25,388 bases of DNA, taken from DAIPHL01 sp036771375. GTDB lineage: Bacteria; Synergistota; Synergistia; Synergistales; Synergistaceae. A model generated the notes under the pieces. It was not told the DNA's origin, ran no database searches, and saw only the letters and a list, made by a program, of their open reading frames with translations. A program made the translations under genes and the position numbers. Shown here one piece after another: positions 1 through 8,002 of the stretch; position 1 is the stretch's first letter, and each line of letters starts with the position of its first letter. The stretch covers positions 1 to 25,388 of the forward strand of contig DAIPHL010000010.1 in NCBI GenBank assembly GCA_036771375.1. Reading direction: 5' to 3'.

Positions 1-55
1 GGTCGGCGGCCTCCGGCGTCGTGTTCGTCCCAATGAAAAGATGGGCCCTCATCAT
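1..55 (-). CDS. Possible start of a gene running off the left edge
   Basis: Reading leftward from tandem ATG codons at 55 and 52, the frame is open to the window edge and gives MMRAHLFIGTNTTPEAAD. The composition looks protein-like, and the position is reasonable, about 100 bases downstream of the secreted-protein gene on the same strand. I see no good Shine-Dalgarno sequence in front of the ATGs. The 103-base gap (56-158) shows no terminator. With only 18 codons visible I cannot assign a family, so this is a weak call based on an open frame and context. Confidence 0.3.
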   Translation of the reverse strand, partial: MMRAHLFIGTNTTPEAAD

Positions 56-158
56 AGGAAGGATCCGCAGGACGCGCCTTTTCCTTTTGCCCTTACCCCT
101 TGCCGCGACCCCGGGCTTTCAAGCGCCTCGTTCCCCCGTCCACGAAATTCTTTCGACG

Positions 159-716
159 TCACCGGCGCAGTGGCTCCATGAAATCCCTGTTCGCCGCTTC
201 CACGTTTCCGCCGATTTTTCGTCCGAGCTTGTCCTCCGTGATCATGACGGGCTCGTGATAGAGATAGCGGGGAATGGCGATCAGCTTCGAATCGACGAAC
301 GCCAGATCCGGCATCCCGTAGGCAAACGAATAGACGATCCTGTCGAGCGCCTCCCCCTTGGAGACCACACGAAACCCGACGAAAGAGAACAACACGCTCG
401 CGTCCTCCATCGTGTCGGTCTGCGTGAAGCCACCCAAGAGGCGCAGCCTGTCCTCCACGGCGGTCCTCATTGTCTTCTCGAGCTCCGCATCGTGTTCACA
501 GACGACCGAGACGAAGACCGAGATCTTTTCCACGGCTTTTACCGGGTCGCCTCCTTTTCCCGAAGAGGACGCCTTTCCCCCGACATCCTCCTTGGAAACC
601 GAGGCAAGAGACGGAAAAACACCGGGGGAAAGGTCTTCCTCCTCCGCGAAGGAGGGTTGTGCCAGTATGCTGAATATGATTGAAGCAAGCAAAATGGAGA
701 CGATCTTTCTTGTCAT
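159..716 (-). CDS. Hypothetical secreted/periplasmic protein
   Basis: A 185-aa protein I do not recognise. The N-terminus is a classic Sec signal peptide: MTRK, a hydrophobic core at about residues 5-20, and a likely signal peptidase I site after QPSFA (Ala24). Residues 25-60 are acidic and Gly/Ser-rich, probably a linker. Residues 60-185 look like one small alpha/beta domain of alternating hydrophobic strands. No lipobox cysteine or membrane anchor is visible, so a soluble exported protein is inferred. The ATG at 716 is preceded by GGGAG at 12-base spacing; an ATG six bases further upstream is out of frame and stops at once. It is divergent from deoC across a 110-base gap that carries TATAAT on the minus strand (781-786), a possible -10 box for this gene. 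Confidence 0.82.
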   Translation of the reverse strand: MTRKIVSILLASIIFSILAQPSFAEEEDLSPGVFPSLASVSKEDVGGKASSSGKGGDPVKAVEKISVFVSVVCEHDAELEKTMRTAVEDRLRLLGGFTQTDTMEDASVLFSFVGFRVVSKGEALDRIVYSFAYGMPDLAFVDSKLIAIPRYLYHEPVMITEDKLGRKIGGNVEAANRDFMEPLRR

Positions 717-826
717 GACGTCATAACGCTCCCGTTTCGTTATTTGTCGTTTCGCAAACCACGGTTACACTCGAAGGTTCATTATAACCGGAACACCCGT
801 CTTTTTATATATGGGAGGCAAAAAAC

Positions 827-1555
827 ATGGAGAAAATAGGGAAAACAACGAATGAGAAAAACTCGCTCTTTCGGCTGGCGAAAAAGCTCGAACACTCCGT
901 CCTCTCTCCGGCGGCGACGGAACGCGAGGTCGTCGAGGGGTGCGCCGTCGCCCGAAGATACGAAGTCGGCGTGATGATGGTACAACCCTCATGGCTCTCC
1001 CTCGCGGTAAACGAGCTCGCCGGAAGCGATGTCACGCCCGCTTCCGTCCTCTCCTTCCCCCACGGTGCGTCGCTGCCGGAGACAAAAGCCTTCGAGGCCG
1101 ACAGACTGGCGACGCGGGGGGCACGGGAGATCGACATGGTATTGAACGTCGGCGCGCTGAAATCGGGTGACTCAAAGGGCGTCCTCCGCGATGTCCAGGG
1201 CGTGGTCGAGGCGGCGAGGGGGAGGGCGGCGATCAAGGTGATCCTGGAGATATGTCTCCTCACGGACGACGAGATCGCAAGGGCGTGCGAGATATGCGAA
1301 CGGGCCGGTGCCGCCTTCGTAAAGACCTCCACCGGTTTCGGCGGTGGCGGGGCGACACGGAAGGCCGTGAGGTTGATGCGGACGTCGGTCGGCCCCTCCG
1401 TCGGCGTGAAGGCCTCCGGCGGGATCAGAACCCTCTCCGACGTCCTCGGCATGCTCGAAAGCGGCGCCGATCGAATCGGCACGAGCGCCACCGTCAAGAT
1501 CATGGAGGAGCTCGCGGCGATTCCGGAAAACGAGAGATCCCGACCGATGCTATAA
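827..1555 (+). CDS. deoC: Deoxyribose-phosphate aldolase (DeoC)
   Basis: Cytosolic class I aldolase that reversibly splits 2-deoxyribose 5-phosphate into glyceraldehyde 3-phosphate and acetaldehyde in deoxynucleoside salvage. The 242 residues match the short bacterial DeoC form. The hallmarks are visible: EIDMV with the catalytic Asp103, the Schiff-base Lys166 in FVKTSTGFG, and the second active-site Lys195 in GVKASGGIRT, followed by the C-terminal phosphate-binding GADRIGTS. The ATG at 827 is preceded by GGGAGG (813-818) at about 8-base spacing, which decides the start. No other nucleoside-salvage gene is adjacent, so this appears to be an isolated deo gene. The family assignment is secure. 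Confidence 0.96.
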   Translation: MEKIGKTTNEKNSLFRLAKKLEHSVLSPAATEREVVEGCAVARRYEVGVMMVQPSWLSLAVNELAGSDVTPASVLSFPHGASLPETKAFEADRLATRGAREIDMVLNVGALKSGDSKGVLRDVQGVVEAARGRAAIKVILEICLLTDDEIARACEICERAGAAFVKTSTGFGGGGATRKAVRLMRTSVGPSVGVKASGGIRTLSDVLGMLESGADRIGTSATVKIMEELAAIPENERSRPML

Positions 1556-1556
1556 T
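1548..1556 (+). promoter_or_regulatory. Putative extended -10 promoter (TGcTATAAT)
   Basis: TGCTATAAT overlaps the last codons of deoC, about 40 bases before the ATG at 1595. It leaves room for a short 5' leader containing the GGGAG at 1581-1585. No convincing -35 box is present, as allowed for extended -10 promoters. The identical nonamer occurs at 5843-5851 before the LtaS-type gene. Confidence 0.4.
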
Positions 1557-1594
1557 TGACGGAGAACGGACAAAACCTTCGGGAGCTGATATCG

Positions 1595-1912
1595 ATGGAG
1601 CGGATACGGAAATTCAACAAACCGATGGCGGGGTCAAGCGGGGTCGCCCACGCCGCCGCGAGGGAGGACGGTCCGGACGTGCGGATCGTCAATTTCCGCT
1701 GCGAAAAGAAAAATCCGGCTCGGGTCCACCTTTCGACGGACGGAAGAAACCAAAAATTTCGCGCGTTCACGGCGAACGACCGGGTCGCCTTCGCAGCCGT
1801 CCCGTCCCGAGGCACAGCTCGAACCCGCTCGACGGACGCCATACGGATCCCCGGATTTAAAGAGGCATTGACGTTCCCCGATTTCGAGCGGACGGGACAT
1901 GTCTCGCTCTAG
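1595..1912 (+). CDS. Hypothetical protein, 105 aa
   Basis: A small basic protein with no domain I recognise. It begins MERIRKFNKPMAGSSGVAHA and is rich in Arg, with a beta-like middle (VRIVNFRCEKK, ARVHLS) and a C-terminus ending in GHVSL. No signal peptide or membrane segment is seen. The ATG at 1595 has GGGAG (1581-1585) nine bases upstream; a TTG directly after the deoC stop is in frame but lacks a ribosome site. It sits between deoC and the phosphatase gene on the same strand, with an 18-base gap to the latter. Opposite-strand frames here run far through neighbouring genes and are shadows, which supports this frame. The call rests on the ribosome site, spacing and composition rather than on homology. 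Confidence 0.6.
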   Translation: MERIRKFNKPMAGSSGVAHAAAREDGPDVRIVNFRCEKKNPARVHLSTDGRNQKFRAFTANDRVAFAAVPSRGTARTRSTDAIRIPGFKEALTFPDFERTGHVSL

Positions 1913-1930
1913 AAACGCCGACACGATCCG

Positions 1931-2632
1931 ATGAACAGGGACAACCACAGAATTTTTCTCATCAGGCACGGCGAGACGGACTGGAACAAGGCCTTTCGCT
2001 ATCAGGGAAGCTCCGACGTTCCCTTGAACGACGAGGGACTCCGGCAGGCCGCTCTGCTCGGGACCAGGCTGTCGCGTATAAGGCCTTCCCGCATCCTGGC
2101 GAGTCCGTTGATGCGCGCGTTTCGTACGGCGGAGACGATACGGGAGCGCAACGACGGCGCCGAAGAGCTCGAAACGGAGACGAGGGACGACCTGAGGGAG
2201 ATCTCCTTCGGCGTCTGGGAGGGGCTCTCGATTCCCGAGATCAAGGAAAAAGACGGCAAGACGTTCGAGCGCTGGCGGCGCGCTCCCTTCTCCTGCGCGC
2301 CCGAGGGCGGAGAGACGTTTCCCGATATCATGAGACGGTCGCAGGTCCTGGCGGAAGAGCTCAAATGCGGCGCACCGGGGAGCGACACCTTCGTCGTCAC
2401 CCACGGCGGCGTGCTTCGTGCGCTCATTGCGGCGCTTCTCGAGTTCGACGACATCGACCTGCTCTGGCGTATGCGCTTTGACAACTGTTCGATCTCGGTG
2501 GTCGACATCTGGAACGGAAAGTCCGTCGGATCGACGCGGTCGAGATATCCCTCCCTGCTGACATCGAACGACACGCATCACCTGCGGCTCGAGCGGGACG
2601 AGGCGATCGCCTCGCTCGTCTTCCCGTTCTGA
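1931..2632 (+). CDS. Histidine phosphatase family protein (PGAM/CobC-like)
   Basis: A 233-aa branch 1 histidine phosphatase. The enzyme uses a phosphohistidine intermediate, His13 in IRHGETDW. The other catalytic residues are visible: Arg62 in SPLMRAFRT, Glu90 in LREISFGVWEG, and the second His158 in VVTHGGVLRA. PEGGETF (about residues 124-130) is also typical. The family covers cofactor-dependent phosphoglycerate mutase-like enzymes, alpha-ribazole phosphatase and broad phosphatases. The LREI/GVWEG and PEGGE patterns fit the phosphatase (CobC/GpmB-like) side, but no cobalamin genes lie nearby, so the substrate is left open. It follows the 105-aa gene by 18 bases and has no clear Shine-Dalgarno, so translation may depend on the upstream gene. 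A shared terminator follows at 2679-2717. Confidence 0.92.
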   Translation: MNRDNHRIFLIRHGETDWNKAFRYQGSSDVPLNDEGLRQAALLGTRLSRIRPSRILASPLMRAFRTAETIRERNDGAEELETETRDDLREISFGVWEGLSIPEIKEKDGKTFERWRRAPFSCAPEGGETFPDIMRRSQVLAEELKCGAPGSDTFVVTHGGVLRALIAALLEFDDIDLLWRMRFDNCSISVVDIWNGKSVGSTRSRYPSLLTSNDTHHLRLERDEAIASLVFPF

Positions 2633-2678
2633 ACGAAAGAGAACCGAAACCCCCTTTGCCACGCGACCGTAAAAGGGC

Positions 2679-2717
2679 GAGAGCGGCCCGCCTTCCTCGG
2701 CGTGACCGCTCTCTTTT
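2679..2717. terminator. Bidirectional rho-independent terminator
   Basis: GAGAGCGG (2679-2686) pairs with CCGCTCTC (2706-2713), and an inner CGCC/GGCG stem extends the hairpin. TTTTC follows on the plus strand. On the minus strand the stem is followed by GCCC and TTTT. It lies between the convergent phosphatase and pepA genes and could serve both. Confidence 0.75.
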
Positions 2718-2749
2718 CTTCGTTCCTCTTTCGCGAAAAACGAGGCGCG

Positions 2750-4219
2750 TCAGCGTTTGAATCTCTCCATGACGAACGAGACGATCGCCCGCATGCCGTA
2801 GGCCGTAGCCCCTTTCACGTAGTAGGAATACGGTTCCTTCGCGAAATCGGTCGCGGCGATGTCGAGATGGATCCACGGGATGTCCTTCTCGACGAAATTC
2901 TCCAGGAACATCGCGGCCGTGATCGCTCCGCCGTAACGTCCGGCCGAGTTGACGAGATCGGCGATCGGGGACTTGAGCTTCCCACGAAGCCGCTCGTCGT
3001 CCATCGGCAGTCTCCAGAAGCGCTCGCCTGTCGCGCGCGAGATCTCGTAGAACGATTCGGTCCACTCGTCGCGATTGCCGAAGAGTCCCGCCGTGGAATC
3101 TCCCAGCGCCACCGCGCACGCACCCGTCAGGGTCGCGATGTCGATCACACAATCCGGCTTCAGAATACACGCGTAGGCGAGTGCGTCCGCCAGGGTCAAC
3201 CGCCCCTCGGCGTCGGTGTTGTTCACCTCGATCGTCTTTCCGTTGTACGCCCGGATCACGTCGTCCGGACGGTAGGCCGACCCGCTCGGCATGTTCTCGG
3301 CCGCGCCGACGATGGCGTGCACCCTGACCGGCAGCTTGAGGTCGGCGATCGCCCCGATCGCCCCGAACACCACGCAGGCACCCGTCTTGTCGCCCTTCAT
3401 CGTGACCATCGAGTCGGCGGGCTTCAGCGAAAGCCCTCCGCTGTCGAAGGTAAGTCCCTTGCCGACCAGTGCGACGTTCGCAGCAGGCTCCTCGACCGGC
3501 TCGTACGTCAGATGGATGAGCCGTGGCGGTGTCGCGGAACCGCTCCCTACGGCAAGAAGGGCGTTCATTCCTCTTTTTTCGAGCTCCGCCTTCTCCAAAA
3601 CGATACAGGAGAGCCCCTTTTCGGCCGCGAGCTCCCGCGCCCTCGTCTCCAACGTCTCCGGATCGATCACGTTGCCCGGCTCGTTCGCGATATCCCTGGC
3701 GAAGCACTGCGCGCTCGCGATGATCTGCCCCTCCAGGAGGCCGTCCCTGTTCCCTTCCAGAACGGAAAGGGTCTCGGGAACCGCGAAGTGATCATCTTCG
3801 TCCTTGGTGTGATACTTTTCGAAGCGGTAGCCGGCGAGCACCGCTCCTTCGCCGATGCAGCGGGAGACCGCCCGATCCTCGGCGCCGGGCACAGCCAGGG
3901 AGACCGTCGTCGCTCCCCGTCGTGCCGCGTGCCTCACGATCTCGAAGGCCGCCCGGCGATAGTCGTCCGGGACGACCTCCTCCCACTTGCCGAGCCCCGC
4001 CAGAACGATGCACTGGGTGTTCCCGTCGGCGAGGGGGACGACGAGCGTCTTGCCCCTCTTGGCGTTGAAGTGCTCCCTTGGAATCACCATATTGACCAGG
4101 AGCGCGAGGCTGGAGGGAAGAGGATCCAGGTCTCTCGCGCCAAACCCCTCGAACAACGCAAGACCCAGCAACTTTCTGTTCCCGATCTTGGAGCCGCTCT
4201 CCAATATCTCAAATCGCAT
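2750..4219 (-). CDS. pepA: Leucyl aminopeptidase (M17 cytosol aminopeptidase)
   Basis: A 489-aa cytosolic metallo-aminopeptidase that releases N-terminal residues from peptides. Length and two-domain layout fit PepA: a variable N-terminal domain (about 1-165) and a C-terminal catalytic domain with the two-metal centre. Visible ligands and catalytic residues are Lys254 and Asp259 in VGKGLTFDSGG, Lys266, Asp277 in MKGDKTG, and the signature NTDAEGR with Asp336, Glu338 and Arg340. The ATG at 4219 is preceded by a strong GAGGAGG (minus strand, 4229-4235) at 9-base spacing. It is transcribed divergently from the FAD dehydrogenase and converges on the phosphatase gene at the shared terminator. Some PepA proteins also bind DNA; nothing here tests that. 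Confidence 0.97.
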   Translation of the reverse strand: MRFEILESGSKIGNRKLLGLALFEGFGARDLDPLPSSLALLVNMVIPREHFNAKRGKTLVVPLADGNTQCIVLAGLGKWEEVVPDDYRRAAFEIVRHAARRGATTVSLAVPGAEDRAVSRCIGEGAVLAGYRFEKYHTKDEDDHFAVPETLSVLEGNRDGLLEGQIIASAQCFARDIANEPGNVIDPETLETRARELAAEKGLSCIVLEKAELEKRGMNALLAVGSGSATPPRLIHLTYEPVEEPAANVALVGKGLTFDSGGLSLKPADSMVTMKGDKTGACVVFGAIGAIADLKLPVRVHAIVGAAENMPSGSAYRPDDVIRAYNGKTIEVNNTDAEGRLTLADALAYACILKPDCVIDIATLTGACAVALGDSTAGLFGNRDEWTESFYEISRATGERFWRLPMDDERLRGKLKSPIADLVNSAGRYGGAITAAMFLENFVEKDIPWIHLDIAATDFAKEPYSYYVKGATAYGMRAIVSFVMERFKR

Positions 4220-4294
4220 CTTCTCGAACCTCCTCTAAAATGAACGTGTCGCTTCGTTCGATCCCGCGCAATCTTACCACTTTTATCCCTGTTC

Positions 4295-4324
4295 TTGAAC
4301 AACATGTCCCTTCGATGGTATATT
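4295..4324 (+). promoter_or_regulatory. Putative sigma70-type promoter for the FAD dehydrogenase
   Basis: TTGAAC (4295-4300) and TATATT (4319-4324) are separated by 18 bases. This predicts a start near 4331 and a leader of about 80 bases before the ATG at 4409. It lies in the gap between divergent genes. Confidence 0.45.
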
Positions 4325-4408
4325 ATCATCGAATCCACGCCGTTTAACGATAAACGCCATCCGGCTTTCCGCAGGAAGGCACGGGGCTGTTGGGAGAGAA
4401 TCCGCACG

Positions 4409-5806
4409 ATGCGAAAATCATACGACGTCATCATCGTAGGAGCAGGTCCGGCAGGGCTCTTTGCGGCGATCGAGCTATCGAAGTCCGGCAGGAAGGCGCT
4501 TCTTCTGGACAAAGGCAAGGATATCGAAAAAAGGGCCTGTCCGCTCAAATTCGGAGCACCGGAGTGCTTGCAGTGCAAACCGTGCAACGTCGTCTGCGGT
4601 TGGGGCGGAGCCGGTGCGTTCAGCGACGGAAAACTGACCCTGACTCCGGAGTTCGGCGGCAATCTGGAACAGTACTGCGGAAGGCAGACGCTGCTCTCCC
4701 TCATCGACGAAGTCGACGGAATCTACCTGGAACACGGCGCCTCCGCGGCCCTCTTCAAACCGGAGGGAGAGCTTGCGTCGAGGATCATCGACCGTGCCCG
4801 CCGGGCGGGGCTCGAGGTGCTGCCCGCGACCATCCGCCATATGGGAACGGACAGGTCCAAGGAGATCCTGTACAGCCTCTATCTCTACGTCAGGGACCGC
4901 TGCGAGATCCGCACCGACACCCTCGTGCGGGAGGTCACACTCGACGCTTCGGGACACGTGCGGGGCGTCCTGCTCGAAGACGGGACGGAGATACGCTCTC
5001 GCAACGTTCTGCTGGCTCCAGGGCGCGAGGGAGCCCCGTGGATGGAGGAGACCATCCGCAAACTGGGGCTGGACATCGCCGCCCTGCCCGTGGACATCGG
5101 GGTACGGGTCGAAATACCGGCTGCGTGGGCCAAGGACATCACCGATCAGTTCTATGAGATCAAAGCGATCTTCGACACGCCGACATTCGACGACAAGGTC
5201 CGTACCTTCTGCATGTGCCCTCACGGCGAAGTGACGACCGAGTATCAGTCGCGCCAGGGTATCCTCACGGTCAACGGACACTCCAATCGGGACGAAGACA
5301 ACAAGACCGAGAACACCAACTTCGCCATCCTCGTCTCGACGAAATTCACCAAACCGTTCAACGACCCCACAGGTTACGGCAGCTACATCGCGCGCCTCGC
5401 CAACATGCTCGCGGGCGGCGTGATGGTACAGCGCCTGGGCGACCTGCGAAAGGGCCGGCGCTCCACCCACGATCGCATCGCCCGCGGACTCGTGCGGCCA
5501 ACCCTCAAAACCGCGGAACCGGGAGACCTCTCCTTCGTCCTTCCCTACCGGCATCTCACCGGCATCGTCGAAATGATCACGGCGCTCGACCACGTAATTC
5601 CGGGGATCAACAGCTCGCATACGCTGCTTTACGGCGTCGAGGTAAAGTTTTTCAGCCTGAAACTGGAGCTGGACGCCTCCCTCGCGACCCGAATCCCCGG
5701 GCTTTGGGCCGCAGGCGATGGAGCCGGCGTCACAAGAGGCGTCATCCAGGCATCTTCCTCCGGCCTCTGGGCCGCGAGGGCGATCGAAAAAGAGCTGAAC
5801 GGCTAG
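4409..5806 (+). CDS. FAD-dependent dehydrogenase (COG2509-like)
   Basis: A 465-aa flavoprotein. The dinucleotide-binding GAGPAGLFAA is at residues 11-20, and the C-terminal FAD motif GLWAAGDGAGVTRG closes the fold. Between them is a Cys-rich loop, Cys44, Cys53, Cys56, Cys59 and Cys63 (CxxCxxCxxxC), followed by GWGGAGAFSDGKL. This is characteristic of a widespread uncharacterised FAD-dependent dehydrogenase group. The cysteines could bind a metal or act in redox chemistry, which is inference. The substrate is unknown. I chose the ATG at 4409 because GGGAGAG lies 10 bases upstream and the Rossmann motif follows at once; an in-frame TTG at 4295 would add 38 residues without family character and overlaps the promoter. 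Neighbours on either side are functionally unrelated. Confidence 0.92.
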   Translation: MRKSYDVIIVGAGPAGLFAAIELSKSGRKALLLDKGKDIEKRACPLKFGAPECLQCKPCNVVCGWGGAGAFSDGKLTLTPEFGGNLEQYCGRQTLLSLIDEVDGIYLEHGASAALFKPEGELASRIIDRARRAGLEVLPATIRHMGTDRSKEILYSLYLYVRDRCEIRTDTLVREVTLDASGHVRGVLLEDGTEIRSRNVLLAPGREGAPWMEETIRKLGLDIAALPVDIGVRVEIPAAWAKDITDQFYEIKAIFDTPTFDDKVRTFCMCPHGEVTTEYQSRQGILTVNGHSNRDEDNKTENTNFAILVSTKFTKPFNDPTGYGSYIARLANMLAGGVMVQRLGDLRKGRRSTHDRIARGLVRPTLKTAEPGDLSFVLPYRHLTGIVEMITALDHVIPGINSSHTLLYGVEVKFFSLKLELDASLATRIPGLWAAGDGAGVTRGVIQASSSGLWAARAIEKELNG

Positions 5807-5842
5807 ACGTCGCTCGGAGGCTGCCCCGATCCTTTGACCACG

Positions 5843-5851
5843 TGCTATAAT
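5843..5851 (+). promoter_or_regulatory. Putative extended -10 promoter (TGcTATAAT)
   Basis: TGCTATAAT lies 46 bases before the ATG at 5898. It overlaps an upstream in-frame ATG at 5850, which argues against that ATG being the translation start. The same nonamer occurs at 1548-1556. Confidence 0.42.
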
Positions 5852-5897
5852 GACCCGAAAGGATGAGGAGTCACCTCGCTCGTATGGGGGCCGGTCG

Positions 5898-7883
5898 ATG
5901 AAGCGAATCATGGTGGGATACGACTACTGGAACAGGCGGGAGAAACGGGAGCTTTTCTCCGCCGTCCTGTGGGAGTCTCTTTTTGTGGGAGCGTACCTTT
6001 TGGCCATATGGTACAAATTCCACTCCTTCGACGTATCCCTCTCGCAGAGACACGCCCTCTCCTTCGTCACCTTCGCGGGAAACTTCTCGGTGCCTCTCTG
6101 CCTTTCCGTCTTGCCGCTCCTTCTGCCGGGAAGGCTCCGCCGGTTTTCACTGCTCCTTCTGAACCTCGCCCTGTCCCTGTTGCTTCTGACGGATGTGCTC
6201 TACATGCGATACTACGCCGACCTCTTCACGCTTCGAAATCTCGGCCTCTCGGCGCAGGCGGGAGAGATCTCCGACTCGATCGCCGCGTTGCTTCGCCCTT
6301 CGGACATCAAATATTTCATCGACATCCCCCTCTTCGCCCTCTTTTCCTGCCTCCTGACGAGACGAAACGCATGGACCAGACCGTCTTTCCTTCGTTCGGC
6401 GGTGCTCGGCGTCCTGTTCGCGGCAGGGATCGGGGGCGTGTTATGGAAGATCGCCGATTACAACAGGACCGTCCCAGGCGCCCTCAAATCCCTCTGGGAC
6501 CGGCCCGCCGTGGCGATCGGAACGGGAACCCTCGTATACCACGTCGCCGACGTCCGCAATATCGTCCAGGAACGTCTCTCCAGGCGAAAACTCGACGCAG
6601 GAGAGATACAGACCATATCCGACTGGCTGTCGTCCCGCGAAGCCGACAGGGAAAAAACGAACCGGGAGAGCCGTACCTTCGGAACGATGCGCGGAAAGAA
6701 CCTGATCGTCATACAGGTCGAGTCCTTGCAAAACTTTGTCGTCGGCCTATCCCTCCGAGGAAAAGAAGTCACGCCCAACATAAACCACCTCTGCGGGGAG
6801 AGCCTGTACTTCCCCCTCGCGTACAACCAGACGGCATCCGGCAACAGCTGCGACTCGGAGTTCATGGTGAACACCTCGCTCTACCCGACCGCGAACGGCG
6901 TCGCCTTCATGCGCTTTGCCGGACACTCCTACCACTCCCTCGGTTCGGAGCTGAAATCCCTCGGCTACCACACGATCGCGCTGCACGGGGATAGACCCGG
7001 CTTCTGGAACCGCGGTCACATGTACCCCGCGCTCGCGTTTGACCGCTACATCAGCAAAAACGAGTTCGAAAAATCGGAGGCGATCGGGCTGGGAATGAGC
7101 GACAGGGCGTTTTTCGAACAGTCCATGCGCTATCTGACGGAGCTGCGGGACAGGGGCGCTCCGTTTTACGCCTTTCTCGTCACGCTCACGAGCCACTACC
7201 CCTTCGATTTCAGACCGCTGAAGGAACAGGTGACGGACATCGAGCTCGGCAGGCTCGAAGGCACCCTTCTCGGAAACTATCTGAGGTCCATCCGATACAC
7301 CGACAGGCAGCTCGGACGCTTCGTCGAATCGCTGGAACGCGAGAATCTCCTGAACTCGAGCGTTCTCGTGATCTACGGAGATCACCCCGCGATCCCAGGC
7401 GGAGGCGAAGCACTCGGGAAACTCCTCGGACGGGACCTCTCGACCGCCGCCTCACAACGCACCCTGCAGTCGATCCCGATCATGATACGCCTTCCCCGGG
7501 GAGAGCTCGCCGGCGTCAGAAAAATTCCCACGGGGCAGATGGACATCGGCCCGACGATCGCCTCGCTGCTCGGCTTTTCGATTCCGACTTCGTTCGGTCG
7601 AGACCTTCTGGACCCCGCGCTGCACCCCGAAGAAAAGGTCGTGATCTTCCGAAACGGCAGCTATGTAAAAGGAAGCGTCTGGATACGTCCCTCTTCCGAA
7701 CAGGCGGTGGACCTAAAATCCGGTCAGGAGGAAGCATACGCCGAATACGCCCAGACCACGTCCGACGTGGCGAAGGAGCTCGGTTTCAGCGACGTGCTGC
7801 TGGAGCACAACATGTCCTTCAAAATCAAAAGAGAGCTTCCTCCAACCTCACCACTTGCGGGACAATCCGTCCCAAAACCTTGA
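5898..7883 (+). CDS. LtaS-type sulfatase-fold phosphotransferase, membrane bound
   Basis: A 661-aa membrane enzyme with about five N-terminal membrane segments (roughly 22-40, 56-78, 82-102, 143-155, 166-183) and a large extracytoplasmic alkaline-phosphatase/sulfatase domain. By eye its motifs line up with lipoteichoic acid synthase: metal ligand Glu275 in QVESLQNF, the nucleophile loop QTASGNSCDSEF, HGDRPGFWNR, His433 in LTSHYPF, and Asp495-His496 in IYGDH. The nucleophile position is Ser317, where LtaS has Thr. Family members move phosphoglycerol or phosphoethanolamine onto envelope glycans or lipids; the acceptor here is unknown. Start 5898 is chosen because GGGGG lies 7 bases upstream, while the in-frame ATG at 5850 sits inside the -10 box. 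A CTCCGT/ACGGAG hairpin (7890-7906) follows but lacks a T-tract. Confidence 0.92.
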   Translation: MKRIMVGYDYWNRREKRELFSAVLWESLFVGAYLLAIWYKFHSFDVSLSQRHALSFVTFAGNFSVPLCLSVLPLLLPGRLRRFSLLLLNLALSLLLLTDVLYMRYYADLFTLRNLGLSAQAGEISDSIAALLRPSDIKYFIDIPLFALFSCLLTRRNAWTRPSFLRSAVLGVLFAAGIGGVLWKIADYNRTVPGALKSLWDRPAVAIGTGTLVYHVADVRNIVQERLSRRKLDAGEIQTISDWLSSREADREKTNRESRTFGTMRGKNLIVIQVESLQNFVVGLSLRGKEVTPNINHLCGESLYFPLAYNQTASGNSCDSEFMVNTSLYPTANGVAFMRFAGHSYHSLGSELKSLGYHTIALHGDRPGFWNRGHMYPALAFDRYISKNEFEKSEAIGLGMSDRAFFEQSMRYLTELRDRGAPFYAFLVTLTSHYPFDFRPLKEQVTDIELGRLEGTLLGNYLRSIRYTDRQLGRFVESLERENLLNSSVLVIYGDHPAIPGGGEALGKLLGRDLSTAASQRTLQSIPIMIRLPRGELAGVRKIPTGQMDIGPTIASLLGFSIPTSFGRDLLDPALHPEEKVVIFRNGSYVKGSVWIRPSSEQAVDLKSGQEEAYAEYAQTTSDVAKELGFSDVLLEHNMSFKIKRELPPTSPLAGQSVPKP

Positions 7884-7974
7884 CAAAAGCTCCGTACCCC
7901 ACGGAGTAAAACGCCGCTCGCCTCGTTTTTCCCGCGTCTTTTCTCCCGGAGGAGAGGAGAACGACCTCCGGTTA

Positions 7975-8002
7975 TTGACATATGTCATAAATAGAGTATC
8001 AT
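7975..8002 (+). promoter_or_regulatory. Strong sigma70-type promoter of the UPF0251/Mrp operon
   Basis: A consensus TTGACA (7975-7980) and TATCAT (7997-8002) are separated by 16 bases, predicting a start near 8009. The gap before it (7884-7974) holds a weak hairpin at 7890-7906 and a 7-base inverted repeat, CCGGAGG (7946-7952) with CCTCCGG (7965-7971), abutting the -35 box. Operator-like palindromes overlap the -35/spacer and the predicted start region. Confidence 0.78.

Noticed and set aside
805..2662. Long minus-strand open frames across deoC, the 105-aa gene and the phosphatase gene
   Set aside because: These are antisense shadows of GC-rich genes; they have no domain motifs or ribosome sites and overlap well-identified plus-strand genes.
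2702..4243. 513-codon plus-strand open frame opposite pepA
   Set aside because: Antisense to an unmistakable M17 aminopeptidase with all its metal ligands.
4295..4408. 38-residue N-terminal extension of the FAD dehydrogenase
   Set aside because: It starts at a TTG overlapping a -35 box; the Rossmann motif begins right after the ATG at 4409, which has a good ribosome site.
5850..5897. In-frame ATG at 5850 as start of the LtaS-type gene
   Set aside because: It lies inside a TGCTATAAT box, has no ribosome site, and the added 16 residues look unrelated to the family; 5898 has GGGGG at 7-base spacing.
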